Position numbers and translations under genes: made by a program. From the NCBI GenBank assembly GCA_947504035.1, contig CANNGA010000001.1:415066-479065 (forward strand): a stretch of DNA of 64,000 bases, written 5' to 3'. This DNA comes from an uncultured Flavobacteriaceae bacterium (GTDB lineage Bacteria > Bacteroidota > Bacteroidia > Flavobacteriales > Flavobacteriaceae). The notes beneath the pieces are model-generated. The model was not told where the DNA came from, searched no databases, and was given only the letters and a program-made list of their open reading frames with translations. This document shows, in pieces, positions 27,338 to 36,500 of the stretch (within the stretch, counting starts at the first letter, position 1; each line of letters starts with the position of its first letter).

Positions 27338-28495
27338 ATGAAATCAAATTTTAATGCCAAAAGCCAAGTGGAATTAGAGCAAAAATATAAGGAAAGTCTC
27401 GCCGCTTTCAAACAAAATGTAGAGCAGATTGTGAGTGGTTTTAAGGCATTTGATGCTCCAGATTTGAGAACCTATTTTTTTATGATATCTAATCTTAAAT
27501 ATTTTTTTAAAAACAAATTTGATCATAAGTACGAGGCCTTTTTTAAAGCGTTAATGCTGCACAGAGACTTAGCCGCAAAAGATTATTTTAATTTGGAGTA
27601 CTTGCATCTCATGTTGGATGCGATTAAGGTAAAACGTAACCCTCAGGTAAACATAGGGACTGGAGGTCATATATATTGTTTGTTTCATATGGGGTCTTAC
27701 CGTTTGCCTTTGGCGTATTTAGCGAAGCAGCACCCTAATGCTAAATTTGCATTAGTTATTGACAGAGAAGCATACACTAGCCAGGCGGAAGAAGGTTTAG
27801 AAGTTATGCAACGCATATCCTCAAATAGAAATCATAAAATCATTATCGCCGAAAGAGTGTCCTCTGCTATGGAAATGGTAAAGTTGGTTAAAAAAGGATG
27901 GCAGCTTTTGTTTTATATAGATGGTAATAAAGGCGCAAACGGTAACAAAACGCACGATAACATGGTGTCGGTTTCTTTTTTAGAATCTAATTTTCATGTG
28001 CGGAAGGGGATTGCACAGATTTCATACATCACCAACACACCAGTAACCTCTTTAATGAGTTACCGGGCTTCTTCTCATATATTTGAGAATACCATACACT
28101 ATTTAAATACTATTACGCCTAATAGAACAATACCTAGAGCGCAGTTTACATTAGAATGCACGCAGAAGATCTACAACGATTTTTCCGAGGTTTTAAAACG
28201 TTATCCAGAACAATGGGAGGGTTGGTTGTACATCCAGCAATTTATCGCGCCGTCTCCTATGAAAAAGAACGTATACAATAACGAGCGTTTGGCAGATTTT
28301 AAATTTAATGACGAGCGTTTTGGAATTATAAAATATAAAGACAACTATTATGCGTTCGATTTTGTATCGAGAAATATGTTAAAACTTAATGCAGCACATT
28401 TGGCATTAATAGAAGGACTTAAAACAAAAAAAGAAGACAATGCAACACCTATTGAAGTCGCACAGCCTTTAATACATGCAGGTATTTTAACTTAA
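27338..28495 (+). CDS. LpxL-like acyltransferase with C-terminal PqqD-like domain
   Basis: A 385-residue protein related to lipid A acyltransferases (LpxL/HtrB), visible in HMGSYRLPLAYLAKQ near residue 117 and YPEQWEGWLYI near 295. The usual H-x4-D/E acid is an Arg (His117...Arg122), so its activity may be altered. Residues about 327-385 resemble a PqqD-type domain (FGIIKYKDNYYAFDFVSR, LNAAHLALIEGL, PLIHAGIL). This suggests it meets the precursor peptide rather than a lipid. It could move an acyl chain from the ACP at 29775 to the peptide. Confidence 0.75.
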   Translation: MKSNFNAKSQVELEQKYKESLAAFKQNVEQIVSGFKAFDAPDLRTYFFMISNLKYFFKNKFDHKYEAFFKALMLHRDLAAKDYFNLEYLHLMLDAIKVKRNPQVNIGTGGHIYCLFHMGSYRLPLAYLAKQHPNAKFALVIDREAYTSQAEEGLEVMQRISSNRNHKIIIAERVSSAMEMVKLVKKGWQLLFYIDGNKGANGNKTHDNMVSVSFLESNFHVRKGIAQISYITNTPVTSLMSYRASSHIFENTIHYLNTITPNRTIPRAQFTLECTQKIYNDFSEVLKRYPEQWEGWLYIQQFIAPSPMKKNVYNNERLADFKFNDERFGIIKYKDNYYAFDFVSRNMLKLNAAHLALIEGLKTKKEDNATPIEVAQPLIHAGILT

Positions 28496-28509
28496 ATAAA
28501 GAAGAACGT

Positions 28510-29778
28510 ATGAAACGAGTTGTGGTTACAGGTTTAGGAGTAGTAGCGCCAAATGGGGTGGGGCTAAAGGCGTTTAATGCAGCAATTAAGACAGGTCTGT
28601 CTGGTATCAAATACATAGAAGAACTCAACCGCTTAGGTTTAAGATGTCATGTAGGTGGAGTGCCCGAAGTATCAGATGCTGTAAAACGCAAATATATTCC
28701 AGAACATTTATTGCATCGCGTTAAAGCTGATAATTTGGTTTATGGCATTATAGCAGGATTAGAAGCTTGGGAAGATGCACACCTTTCTGTAAACGATGGA
28801 ATAGATTGGGATAGTGGCTGTATCATGGGAGCCATATCTAGTAATCCAGAAATTATAGCAGACACCGCACATAAGCTGTATAATAACAGTATAAAAACTA
28901 TAGGAGCGAGAACTGTAGAGCAAGGCATGACTAGCGCTTTAAATTCGTATTTAACAGGGTTTCTAGGTTTAGGCAATTGTTCTATATCCAACTCTTCGGC
29001 CTGTAGTACAGGTACAGAAGGGGTTATTATGGGATACGAGCGTATTAAAATGGGGAAAGCGAAACGTCTTTTGGTAGGCAGTTGTGAAGGGAGTAGTCCA
29101 GTAACTTGGTCGGCATTCGATAAGATTCGCGCTCTAAATGCGACAATGAACAGCTCCCCAGAACAGGCCTCAAGGCCTATGAGTCAACAAGCTAAAGGGT
29201 TTGTCCCTGGGTCTGGAGCAGGCGCTTTGGTCTTAGAAGAATTAGAAAGTGCCCTAGAACGCAAAGCCTCCATTTATGGTGAAATTGTAGGTGGAAGTAT
29301 TAACTGTGGCGGACAGCGTAATGGTGGTACAATGACCAAACCCAATACGAACGCCATGAAAAAATGTATTGAAGACGCCATGTTAGAGCAGTGCATTGCC
29401 CCCAGCGCTATAGACTTAATTTCTGGGCATTTAACAGCAACTTATATGGATCCTTTCGAGGTTAAAGTTTGGAATGAGGTTTTGAGAAGTAGCACGCGTA
29501 AGTTCCCACATATTAATAGTCTTAAGTCGATGATAGGCCATTGCCTAGCAGCCGCAGGAAGCATAGAAACGGTGGCAGCCTTATTACAGCTTCATCAGGA
29601 TTATGTACACCCCTCTATTAATAGTGAGGATGTTCATGAAGTTATTTTATCCGAAATAGATCCAAGTAGAATACCGCAAACCATAAAGCATCAACCGCTT
29701 AATTATGTTATAAAGGCAAGTTTTGGGTTTGGGGATGTAAACAGTTGTTTAATATTAAAAAAATGGAAAGCATCATGA
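28510..29778 (+). CDS. Beta-ketoacyl-ACP synthase (KAS II-like)
   Basis: A condensing enzyme of 422 residues. The catalytic triad is intact: Cys165 in SNSSACSTGTEG, His307 in SGHLTATY, and His344 after Lys339 in NSLKSMIGHCLAAAG. It would extend an acyl chain on an ACP. Its place beside an ACP and a dehydratase inside a peptide cluster points to a dedicated chain rather than general fatty acid synthesis. The stop overlaps the ACP start as ATGA. Confidence 0.9.
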   Translation: MKRVVVTGLGVVAPNGVGLKAFNAAIKTGLSGIKYIEELNRLGLRCHVGGVPEVSDAVKRKYIPEHLLHRVKADNLVYGIIAGLEAWEDAHLSVNDGIDWDSGCIMGAISSNPEIIADTAHKLYNNSIKTIGARTVEQGMTSALNSYLTGFLGLGNCSISNSSACSTGTEGVIMGYERIKMGKAKRLLVGSCEGSSPVTWSAFDKIRALNATMNSSPEQASRPMSQQAKGFVPGSGAGALVLEELESALERKASIYGEIVGGSINCGGQRNGGTMTKPNTNAMKKCIEDAMLEQCIAPSAIDLISGHLTATYMDPFEVKVWNEVLRSSTRKFPHINSLKSMIGHCLAAAGSIETVAALLQLHQDYVHPSINSEDVHEVILSEIDPSRIPQTIKHQPLNYVIKASFGFGDVNSCLILKKWKAS

Positions 29779-30035
29779 AAAACACAATGATTGAGACGTT
29801 AAAAGCGATTATTACACCGTATTTAAAAGGGGTTTCAGAGTTAAGTTTAAACGATCATATTGTCGATAATTTAGGAATAGACTCCTTAGACCTGGTCGAT
29901 ATTTTGGTTGAAATAGAAACCCAATTCGCGGTAAGCTTAGAGGAAGAAGAAATTAATCAGTTGGCATATGTTAAAGATATCATAGCCCTGTTGGAACAAA
30001 AAACAAAAGCAGATGAAGTATGCGAGAATAGTTGA
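29775..30035 (+). CDS. Acyl carrier protein
   Basis: An 86-residue carrier. Ser37 in DNLGIDSLDLVDILVEIE is the phosphopantetheine attachment site. ATG 29775 overlaps the ketosynthase stop (ATGA) and is chosen over an in-frame ATG at 29745 because the shorter product matches normal ACP length. It would carry the chain built by the neighbouring ketosynthase and dehydratase. Its end overlaps the dehydratase gene by 23 bases. Confidence 0.92.
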   Translation: MKNTMIETLKAIITPYLKGVSELSLNDHIVDNLGIDSLDLVDILVEIETQFAVSLEEEEINQLAYVKDIIALLEQKTKADEVCENS

Positions 30036-30441
30036 AGAACTGCCACACAAACCACCATTTAAGTTTGTTGATGAGATTACTTTTTTAAACGAAAATCTTA
30101 TAAAAGGCTATTATAAACTACCACAAAATGCCTTTTTTTTTAAAGGACATTTCCCTGATAATCCTATAACACCAGGTGTTATCGTTTTAGAAATTATGGC
30201 ACAGATTGGTTTAGTGGCATTTGGAAAGTTTTTAGTGGCAGAGAAAGCATACAGTTATACAGATATATTTTTCACCTCCTCAGAGGTTAAATATTCCAAC
30301 CCTAGCTATCCAGGAGACCGAATTACAGTGGTCTCAGAGAAAATTTATTTCAAGTTTAGGAAATTGAAATGTAAAGTTACAGCACTAAAAGATAACGGCG
30401 ACATTGTATGTTATGGCACCTTATCTGGAATGCTACATTAA
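30013..30441 (+). CDS. FabZ-like 3-hydroxyacyl-ACP dehydratase
   Basis: A 142-residue hotdog-fold dehydratase. His46 in FKGHFPDNPITPGV and Glu60 in VLEIMAQ match the FabZ catalytic pair. It would dehydrate a 3-hydroxyacyl-ACP. No ketoreductase or enoyl reductase lies in the window, so those steps would have to come from primary fatty acid synthesis. It overlaps the ACP gene. Confidence 0.88.
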   Translation: MKYARIVEELPHKPPFKFVDEITFLNENLIKGYYKLPQNAFFFKGHFPDNPITPGVIVLEIMAQIGLVAFGKFLVAEKAYSYTDIFFTSSEVKYSNPSYPGDRITVVSEKIYFKFRKLKCKVTALKDNGDIVCYGTLSGMLH

Positions 30442-30452
30442 ATACAAACAAG

Positions 30453-31130
30453 GTGCTTAAAATAGAATCATTACATAAAAGTTACAGTAACGGCGATCAC
30501 GATTTGCATGTTTTAAAAGGTATTAATTTATCTGTAAAAGCAGGAGAGTTTGTGTCTATAATGGGGCCTTCAGGATCTGGGAAATCTACCTTACTAAGTA
30601 TTTTAGGCATTTTAGATACTTTAGACCGTGGTGTTTATGAGTTAGATGATAGACCTATTGCAGCCCTAAGCCCATCTGAAGCGGCGCATATTAGAAATAA
30701 GGTGATTGGTTTTGTATTTCAGTCTTTTAATCTTATTCCTTATAAAACAGCTTTAGACAATGTGGCCTTGCCTTTGTTTTATCAAAAAATGATTAAAAAA
30801 AAGCGGCATAAAATAGCAAAAGAGATGCTGCGACGTGTAGGTTTAGAAGACCGTATATACCATTTACCTAAAGCCTTATCAGGAGGGCAAAATCAACGTG
30901 TTGCTATAGCACGAGCCTTGAGTACCTCTCCTAAAATTATTTTAGCCGATGAACCGACGGGGGCCTTAGATTCTAAAACATCACTAGCAATTATGACCTT
31001 GCTTCGTGACATTAATGCTAAAGGCATTACCGTAATTATAATTACACATGAAAACGAAATAGCGAATTTAACCGATAGGATTATTCATTTGAAAGACGGT
31101 AAAATAGAATCCGATATTAAGAAAAAATAA
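30453..31130 (+). CDS. MacB-type ABC transporter ATPase
   Basis: An ABC ATPase of the LolD/MacB type. Walker A is GPSGSGKST, the signature is LSGGQNQRVAIARAL, and Walker B is IILADEPTGALD. The GTG at 30453 gives the family start LKIESLHKSY and avoids overlap. An ATG at 30408 would add 15 residues that overlap the dehydratase gene. It forms a transporter with the following three genes. The tripartite MacB type exports substrates from the periplasm or outer face of the inner membrane. Confidence 0.93.
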   Translation: MLKIESLHKSYSNGDHDLHVLKGINLSVKAGEFVSIMGPSGSGKSTLLSILGILDTLDRGVYELDDRPIAALSPSEAAHIRNKVIGFVFQSFNLIPYKTALDNVALPLFYQKMIKKKRHKIAKEMLRRVGLEDRIYHLPKALSGGQNQRVAIARALSTSPKIILADEPTGALDSKTSLAIMTLLRDINAKGITVIIITHENEIANLTDRIIHLKDGKIESDIKKK

Positions 31131-31137
31131 ATGTAAA

Positions 31138-32208
31138 ATGAAAAAAGTTATCAAAATCATCCTTTTAATAGTTTTAGTCCTCCTGTTGGTTTGGCCAGTA
31201 TATTATTTTGTAACTAAAAAGGAGGCCAATGTTATGGCGTACCATTTAGAACGGCCCGAAACGCGAATGCTTAAAAATTTTGTAATGTGTTCGGGAATTG
31301 TTTTGCCTAAAGAAGAAGTTGAAATTAAGTCAAGAATTTCGGGAGTTTTAGAAGCTATTTATGTAAACAATGGCGACCGCGTTCGTAAAAATCAAGTTAT
31401 TGCTAAAATAAGTGTAATTCCAGATATGGAAACGTTGGCGGCTTCAGAATCTGATGTGAGAATTTCGAAACTCAATTTCGACAATCAAACGGTAGTACAC
31501 AACAGAAATAAAATACTTCTAAAAAAAGGAATTATAGCCAAAGCCGATTTCGAAAAAACCGAGAATGCATATCTCAATGCTAAAGCGCAACTGCAAGAGG
31601 CTAGAAAAAGATATCGTATCGTAAAGTCGGGGAATTATTCGAATACGCAAACCTCAAATACGTCTATAGTGTCTACCATAGATGGTGTTGTAACGCTATT
31701 ACCCACTAAAATAGGCGCGTCCATTATTCAAAGTAATAATTTTAATGCAGGCACTACCATTGCTAAAATTGCAAATATTGAGGAAATGGTGTTTAAAGGT
31801 AATGTAAAAGAATACGAAGTATCTAAATTAAGTAAAGGTATGGATGTTATTATAAATGCCGCGATTACCGATCAAGATCAAAAAGGCGTGCTGTCTGAGA
31901 TATCTACAAGTGGCAGCAATAAAGATGGGATGATTCTTTTTGAAATCAAATCCACATTAGCCAATGTAAAGACTGAAAAAACAGGGTTTAGCGCCAATGC
32001 TAAAATTGTAACCGAAGCTCGTAATGCTACTCTAGCCATAAAAGAAGAGTGGATTGAGGTAAAAGGAGATTCTATATATGTAGAAGTGAATAAGAATGAA
32101 AATGAAACAGAAAAAAGAGCCATAACACTTGGGCTTTCAGATGGGATCTATACAGAAGTCGTATCAGGATTAACAGGTAACGAATTGATTCGCGTTTATG
32201 ATAAGTAG
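31138..32208 (+). CDS. Periplasmic adaptor (HlyD/MacA-like)
   Basis: A membrane-fusion protein of 356 residues. An N-terminal membrane anchor (IKIILLIVLVLLLVWPVYYF) is followed by a lipoyl-like hairpin (SRISGVLEAIYVNNGDRVRK) and beta-barrel parts. It links the inner-membrane MacB-like permease to the TolC-like outer-membrane channel. It overlaps the permease gene by 11 bases. Confidence 0.9.
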   Translation: MKKVIKIILLIVLVLLLVWPVYYFVTKKEANVMAYHLERPETRMLKNFVMCSGIVLPKEEVEIKSRISGVLEAIYVNNGDRVRKNQVIAKISVIPDMETLAASESDVRISKLNFDNQTVVHNRNKILLKKGIIAKADFEKTENAYLNAKAQLQEARKRYRIVKSGNYSNTQTSNTSIVSTIDGVVTLLPTKIGASIIQSNNFNAGTTIAKIANIEEMVFKGNVKEYEVSKLSKGMDVIINAAITDQDQKGVLSEISTSGSNKDGMILFEIKSTLANVKTEKTGFSANAKIVTEARNATLAIKEEWIEVKGDSIYVEVNKNENETEKRAITLGLSDGIYTEVVSGLTGNELIRVYDK

Positions 32209-33436
32209 AGATGAAATACAAGAAATAGTTGAAACCTTAAAAAAGAATAAGGCGCGTACCTTCTTAACCGCTTTTGGTGTGTTTTGGGGTATTTTCATGC
32301 TGCTATTGCTTTTAGGGTCTGGCGACGGCTTAGAAAAAGGCGTTACAAATATGTTTAAAGGGTTCGATATTAACAGCTTTCATATCTATGCCAAAAGCAC
32401 TAAAATACCTTATCAAGGCGTAAAAGAGAATAGAAAAATTTATTTAACTAACGAAGATTTAGCCTTAGTTAAATCTAAATACAAAAAGGATATAAAATAT
32501 ATAGGAGCCAGATCGTACACCAATACACTGCGGTTAGTACAGCATGGTATTGTTAACGAAAAGTATGAGATTTATGGTGTAGAGCCAGACGTGTTTTACT
32601 TAAGAAATGTTAATCTAAAACAAGGACGCTACGTTAATACGTTAGATAATAGGCAAAATAGACAAGTCGCTATTATAGGCAGCGAAGTTAAAGCAGAACT
32701 TTATAAAAAGGAACAAGTAATAGGCGCGTATATAAAGATAGAAGATAGTCATTATAGAATTGTAGGCGTATTCGAGTCTTTAAGAGAAGGCGAGCAAGCT
32801 AATGAAGAGAATAAAACAATTCTTATTCCACATACAACATTTCAAAATAACTTTAATAGAAAAAATAGAATAGACAATATAGGAGTGGTGACTAAACAAG
32901 CAGAAACAGAGGGGGATATCTTAGCGTTTTTAAAAGAACAACACCGGGTACACCCAGATGATAAAGCCATTTACACGTGGAATACCAGAGAAGAGTTTTC
33001 GAAGTATCAAGGTTTATTTAAAGCAATACGTGTATTTATGTGGGTAATTGGTATAGGTACATTATTATCGGGTATTGTGGGGGTAAGCAATATTATGGTG
33101 ATAAATATAAAAGAACGCACCAAGGAAATAGGAGTTAGAAAAGCCATAGGCGCAACACCTTTTTCAATTATAAAAATGATTGTGTTCGAATCTATTTTTT
33201 TAACAGGCTTATCTGGGTATTTGGGCTTGTCTATAGGGCTGCTTTTCATAGAAGGAATTAATTATGCTGTTACAGCATTTCGTTTAAAAAGTGAATTTTT
33301 TCTAGATCCTGCAATTAACCTTCAAGTGGTAGTTGTAGCTCTAGTGACACTAATTGCTGCTGGTTTTTTTGCCGCATTTTTTCCTGCCAGAAGAGCCGCA
33401 ATCATCAAACCAATAGAGGCTCTAAGAGAAGAGTGA
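32198..33436 (+). CDS. MacB/FtsX-type ABC permease
   Basis: A 412-residue permease. One helix at about residue 22-42 precedes a large periplasmic domain (to about 275). Three C-terminal helices carry the MacB signature (SGIVGVSNIMVINIKERTKE, IGVRKAIGATPFSI). It pairs with the ATPase at 30453. Such mechanotransmission transporters extrude peptides and toxins from the periplasm, a fit for a peptide released by the membrane protease. Confidence 0.92.
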   Translation: MISRDEIQEIVETLKKNKARTFLTAFGVFWGIFMLLLLLGSGDGLEKGVTNMFKGFDINSFHIYAKSTKIPYQGVKENRKIYLTNEDLALVKSKYKKDIKYIGARSYTNTLRLVQHGIVNEKYEIYGVEPDVFYLRNVNLKQGRYVNTLDNRQNRQVAIIGSEVKAELYKKEQVIGAYIKIEDSHYRIVGVFESLREGEQANEENKTILIPHTTFQNNFNRKNRIDNIGVVTKQAETEGDILAFLKEQHRVHPDDKAIYTWNTREEFSKYQGLFKAIRVFMWVIGIGTLLSGIVGVSNIMVINIKERTKEIGVRKAIGATPFSIIKMIVFESIFLTGLSGYLGLSIGLLFIEGINYAVTAFRLKSEFFLDPAINLQVVVVALVTLIAAGFFAAFFPARRAAIIKPIEALREE

Positions 33437-33453
33437 TTTAAAAAAAATACAAT

Positions 33454-34794
33454 ATGAAACATCTAATAGCATCTTGTTTTCTTTTAGGCGCTCTTTATGG
33501 GCATACACAAAATACAATGTCCTTAGAAGCGTGTATTGCACTGGCAAAAGAAAAAAATATAGACGTCGAGAGACAGGTGAACACGAATTTTAAGTTAGAA
33601 CACGATGAAAACATAGCAAAAGGGGCGTTTTTACCAGATTTAAGTTTTGGAGGTACACAAAATTTTAATTTAGGAAATAGTTTTAACGTGTCTACAAATG
33701 TAGGGCAATTAGAAAGTAGATCTAATACCTTTTATGTGGCGTCATCTCTAACCATATTCGACGGTCTCACCAATGTGCATAAAAAACGGTTGTCGAAAAT
33801 GAATAGCGCACATGGTAGATTGCAGCTAAATACCATTCGTAAAAACTTAGAACTTTCAATAACAAGTGCCTACCTACAAGCTTTATTGCATAAAGAAGCC
33901 ATTAAAATAGCAGAGAATAGGCTCGAAAATAGCACAAAACAGTTGGAACGTATCACAGGATTGTATAAAGCAGCATCGATTACTAAAAGTGAACTTTTGG
34001 AAAATGAATCCTTAGTAGAATCTGATAAGAATGGAGTGGTAAAAGCCAAAAACGATTTTAAAAATGCACTTATAAGTTTAAAGGAAATCTTATCTGTTGA
34101 GGATATCGAAGCGTTTGATGTTGTGGACTTAGATCGAGATACTTTTCAAGCCAATGCACAGGATGAGAGCCTGTCTGGGCTAGATGATACGCGTTTAGAA
34201 ACGCAGCACCCGTTAATCTTAATGCTAGCATCAGAGGCTAAATTGAGTCAGCAACAAGTAAAAATCAATAGATCTAAATTTTATCCTAAACTAAGTTTCG
34301 ACTATTCTTATGGAACAGGGTATTACCATTTGCAAGGTCAAGACGACGTTGTATTTAATACACAAACCAATGCGTTAGAAGCCAACGGTTTTTTAAAACA
34401 GTTAGATGCAAACCGTCTGCATTATTTGGGGTTTTCGTTAGTCGTTCCTATATTTAACCGTTTCGTAACTAAAGAAACCTACAACAAAAGCAAACTAAAC
34501 TATCAGACTGCAACATTAAATTTCAAACAAGGCAAAAAAGAAATTTTAAACGCAGCACAGCAAGCTTATAACGATATGATTACTGCACGCGCGTCCTTAA
34601 ACTCTACACATAAAATTCTTGAATTTCAAGAAGAAGCGTTTAATGTGTCATCAGAGAAATACAAATTAGGTATAAGTGCAATCTACGAATTTATAGAAAG
34701 TCGGAATCGACTGTTTACCGCGCAAACTAATAGTGCTAGAGCGAAGTATAATTATCTGCTAAAGCTAAAAATATTTAAGTTTTATTTCGAATAG
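33454..34794 (+). CDS. TolC-family outer-membrane channel
   Basis: A 446-residue protein with a signal peptide (SCFLLGALYGHTQ) and TolC-type repeats rich in coiled coils (KSELLENESLVESDKN, and GISAIYEFIESRNRLFTAQT). It completes the exit channel for the MacB-type system and ends the peptide cluster. The 284 bases after it hold one weak 37-codon frame and nothing else recognised. Confidence 0.93.
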   Translation: MKHLIASCFLLGALYGHTQNTMSLEACIALAKEKNIDVERQVNTNFKLEHDENIAKGAFLPDLSFGGTQNFNLGNSFNVSTNVGQLESRSNTFYVASSLTIFDGLTNVHKKRLSKMNSAHGRLQLNTIRKNLELSITSAYLQALLHKEAIKIAENRLENSTKQLERITGLYKAASITKSELLENESLVESDKNGVVKAKNDFKNALISLKEILSVEDIEAFDVVDLDRDTFQANAQDESLSGLDDTRLETQHPLILMLASEAKLSQQQVKINRSKFYPKLSFDYSYGTGYYHLQGQDDVVFNTQTNALEANGFLKQLDANRLHYLGFSLVVPIFNRFVTKETYNKSKLNYQTATLNFKQGKKEILNAAQQAYNDMITARASLNSTHKILEFQEEAFNVSSEKYKLGISAIYEFIESRNRLFTAQTNSARAKYNYLLKLKIFKFYFE

Positions 34795-35078
34795 AGACAA
34801 TTGCGTTTTTAATTCAAAATACCCTAAAACCAGTTGTGTACGCATAGCAACCGCTAATAAAGGCGCTATGCAGTGCATGTTTTAGAAGCAGATCTAGTTG
34901 TGGTTTTTAGAAGAGATGCCTGTAATGAATAGGGTAAGAAGTCCCTTTTGCGATGCCATAATGAAACCGTACAGCCAGTTTAATAAGATTAATTTTGAAT
35001 TCTTAAAAGGAATCGCAAAAAAATACGACCTACTATAAAGAGAAGACTATATAAATCGTATTTTGTGTAGCATACGCA

Positions 35079-36140
35079 TTGATATTCAAAACCGAAGGTA
35101 TGAAAGAATTTTATAAAACCGTATTAAAATATAAACGTAACGGCATATATGCTCTTGTTTTTTTAGTAGTTATTGCGGCGTCTTCGGCATTTACGACTAT
35201 CGTGCCTTTAGAATGGAACGCATCTACATCTGTAGCAAAGCTATTAGAAGCATTTGGAAACAAACCGCAAGCTCATTATATCGCTAATTTAGAGGATGAA
35301 AAAGTAAAAATGGGAGAAGACCTTGTTAGAAAAGGGCGTACTATTAGAAACGGGAAGAAGACAAAATTCATTTCAAAATTTTATAAATGTACCGATTGCC
35401 ATAATACAGTAAAAGAAGATCCCGATTTGCGTTACAGCAACCCAGAAACACGTTTAGATTACGCTGTAGAACAAGGGATTCCTTTTTTGCAAGGCACCAC
35501 TCTATACGGTACTGTAAATCGCGAAACATGGTATAATGGCGATTACAAAAAGAAATATGGCGATTTAGTAGTGCCTGCACGACATAGCTTACGCGGTGCA
35601 ATTCAATTATGTGCAGAGGTCTGTTCTCAAGGCCGCAGAATTGATGTTTGGGAAGAAGAGGCTATTCTGTCTTACCTTTGGACGATAGATTTAAAGCTTG
35701 GCGATTTAAAGCTTTCGCAGGCCGACCTTCAAACCTTAAAAACCGCAAAACAGGAAAAAAACGATAGTATTGTGGCTTTGGTAAAGTCGCATTACCTTAG
35801 TTATTCTCCCGCTACATTTTTAGAGCCGAAGCAAAATGCAAACAGGGCTATTACAGGCGATCCTGAAGTAGGAGCGCATATTTACACCTCAAGTTGTTTA
35901 AATTGCCACGGCCCAGGTAAAGCAGCTACTTATTTAGAGTTAGGTAAAGATAAACCGAGTTATAAGTTTTTAAAACGCAAAACAGAAAGAGATAAAGCAT
36001 TTTCACTATATACCATCACGCGAAAAGGCACACATCCTATACCAGGCCATAAACCCTATATGCCACACTACACGAAAGAACGCTTAAGCGAAAAGCAAGT
36101 GGAAGATTTAAGAGCGTTTATTTATGAAGCTTCAAACTAG
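35079..36140 (+). CDS. Diheme cytochrome c
   Basis: An exported c-type cytochrome. The N-terminus has a membrane or signal segment (ALVFLVVIAASSAFTT). Two haem motifs are seen: CTDCH (near residue 106) and CLNCH (near 273). Between them lies a CAEVC pair (near 189) that could be a disulfide. The region looks like a periplasmic electron-transfer oxidase or dehydrogenase subunit. ATG 35100 (MKEFYK) is an alternative start. It is probably independent of the peptide cluster. Confidence 0.85.
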   Translation: MIFKTEGMKEFYKTVLKYKRNGIYALVFLVVIAASSAFTTIVPLEWNASTSVAKLLEAFGNKPQAHYIANLEDEKVKMGEDLVRKGRTIRNGKKTKFISKFYKCTDCHNTVKEDPDLRYSNPETRLDYAVEQGIPFLQGTTLYGTVNRETWYNGDYKKKYGDLVVPARHSLRGAIQLCAEVCSQGRRIDVWEEEAILSYLWTIDLKLGDLKLSQADLQTLKTAKQEKNDSIVALVKSHYLSYSPATFLEPKQNANRAITGDPEVGAHIYTSSCLNCHGPGKAATYLELGKDKPSYKFLKRKTERDKAFSLYTITRKGTHPIPGHKPYMPHYTKERLSEKQVEDLRAFIYEASN

Positions 36141-36500
36141 GTGTACACACCGTAGCGCCTAGAAGGACTTTGGGAAGACGAGCTGTACGTTTAATTACCG
36201 TAAGGAGAGGCCTTATCAATGCTGTAGATACCCCATTAGATGAGTCCATTCCTGTGTTTTTGGGAGCGCGAGCAAGCGTTACAATAAACAATATCCTAAA
36301 AAGAAAATTAATGCACAGCCTAAGGATGTGTAGGGCTGTAATAATTTCTAAGCGACTGTTTAAGACCTGTTAGGTAAGAGGTTTATCACAATTCTAGCCT
36401 ATAATAGCGAAAAGAGAAACCTTTCTGTAATTCATTATTGATACTATTTTTTTTTAACCTTAGAAGTATTAGTTTTGAGGCGTATAAATTAAAGGGGGTC
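36141..36500. other. Intergenic stretch, nothing recognised
   Basis: About 360 bases without a supported gene. An open frame at 36170-36373 has no signal peptide, family likeness or clear start context, and was not accepted. No hairpin with a T run was seen. Confidence 0.4.

Noticed and set aside
28510..30441. Ketosynthase, ACP and dehydratase as a normal fatty acid synthesis operon
   Set aside because: No fabD, fabG or fabI nearby; tight linkage with arginase, protease and exporter genes favours a dedicated role.
34925..35038. 37-codon frame between tolC-like and cytochrome genes
   Set aside because: Protein-like composition, but no leader, homologue or conserved context that I can see.
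36170..36373. 67-codon frame after the cytochrome gene
   Set aside because: No signal peptide, family or start context; composition looks like noncoding DNA.
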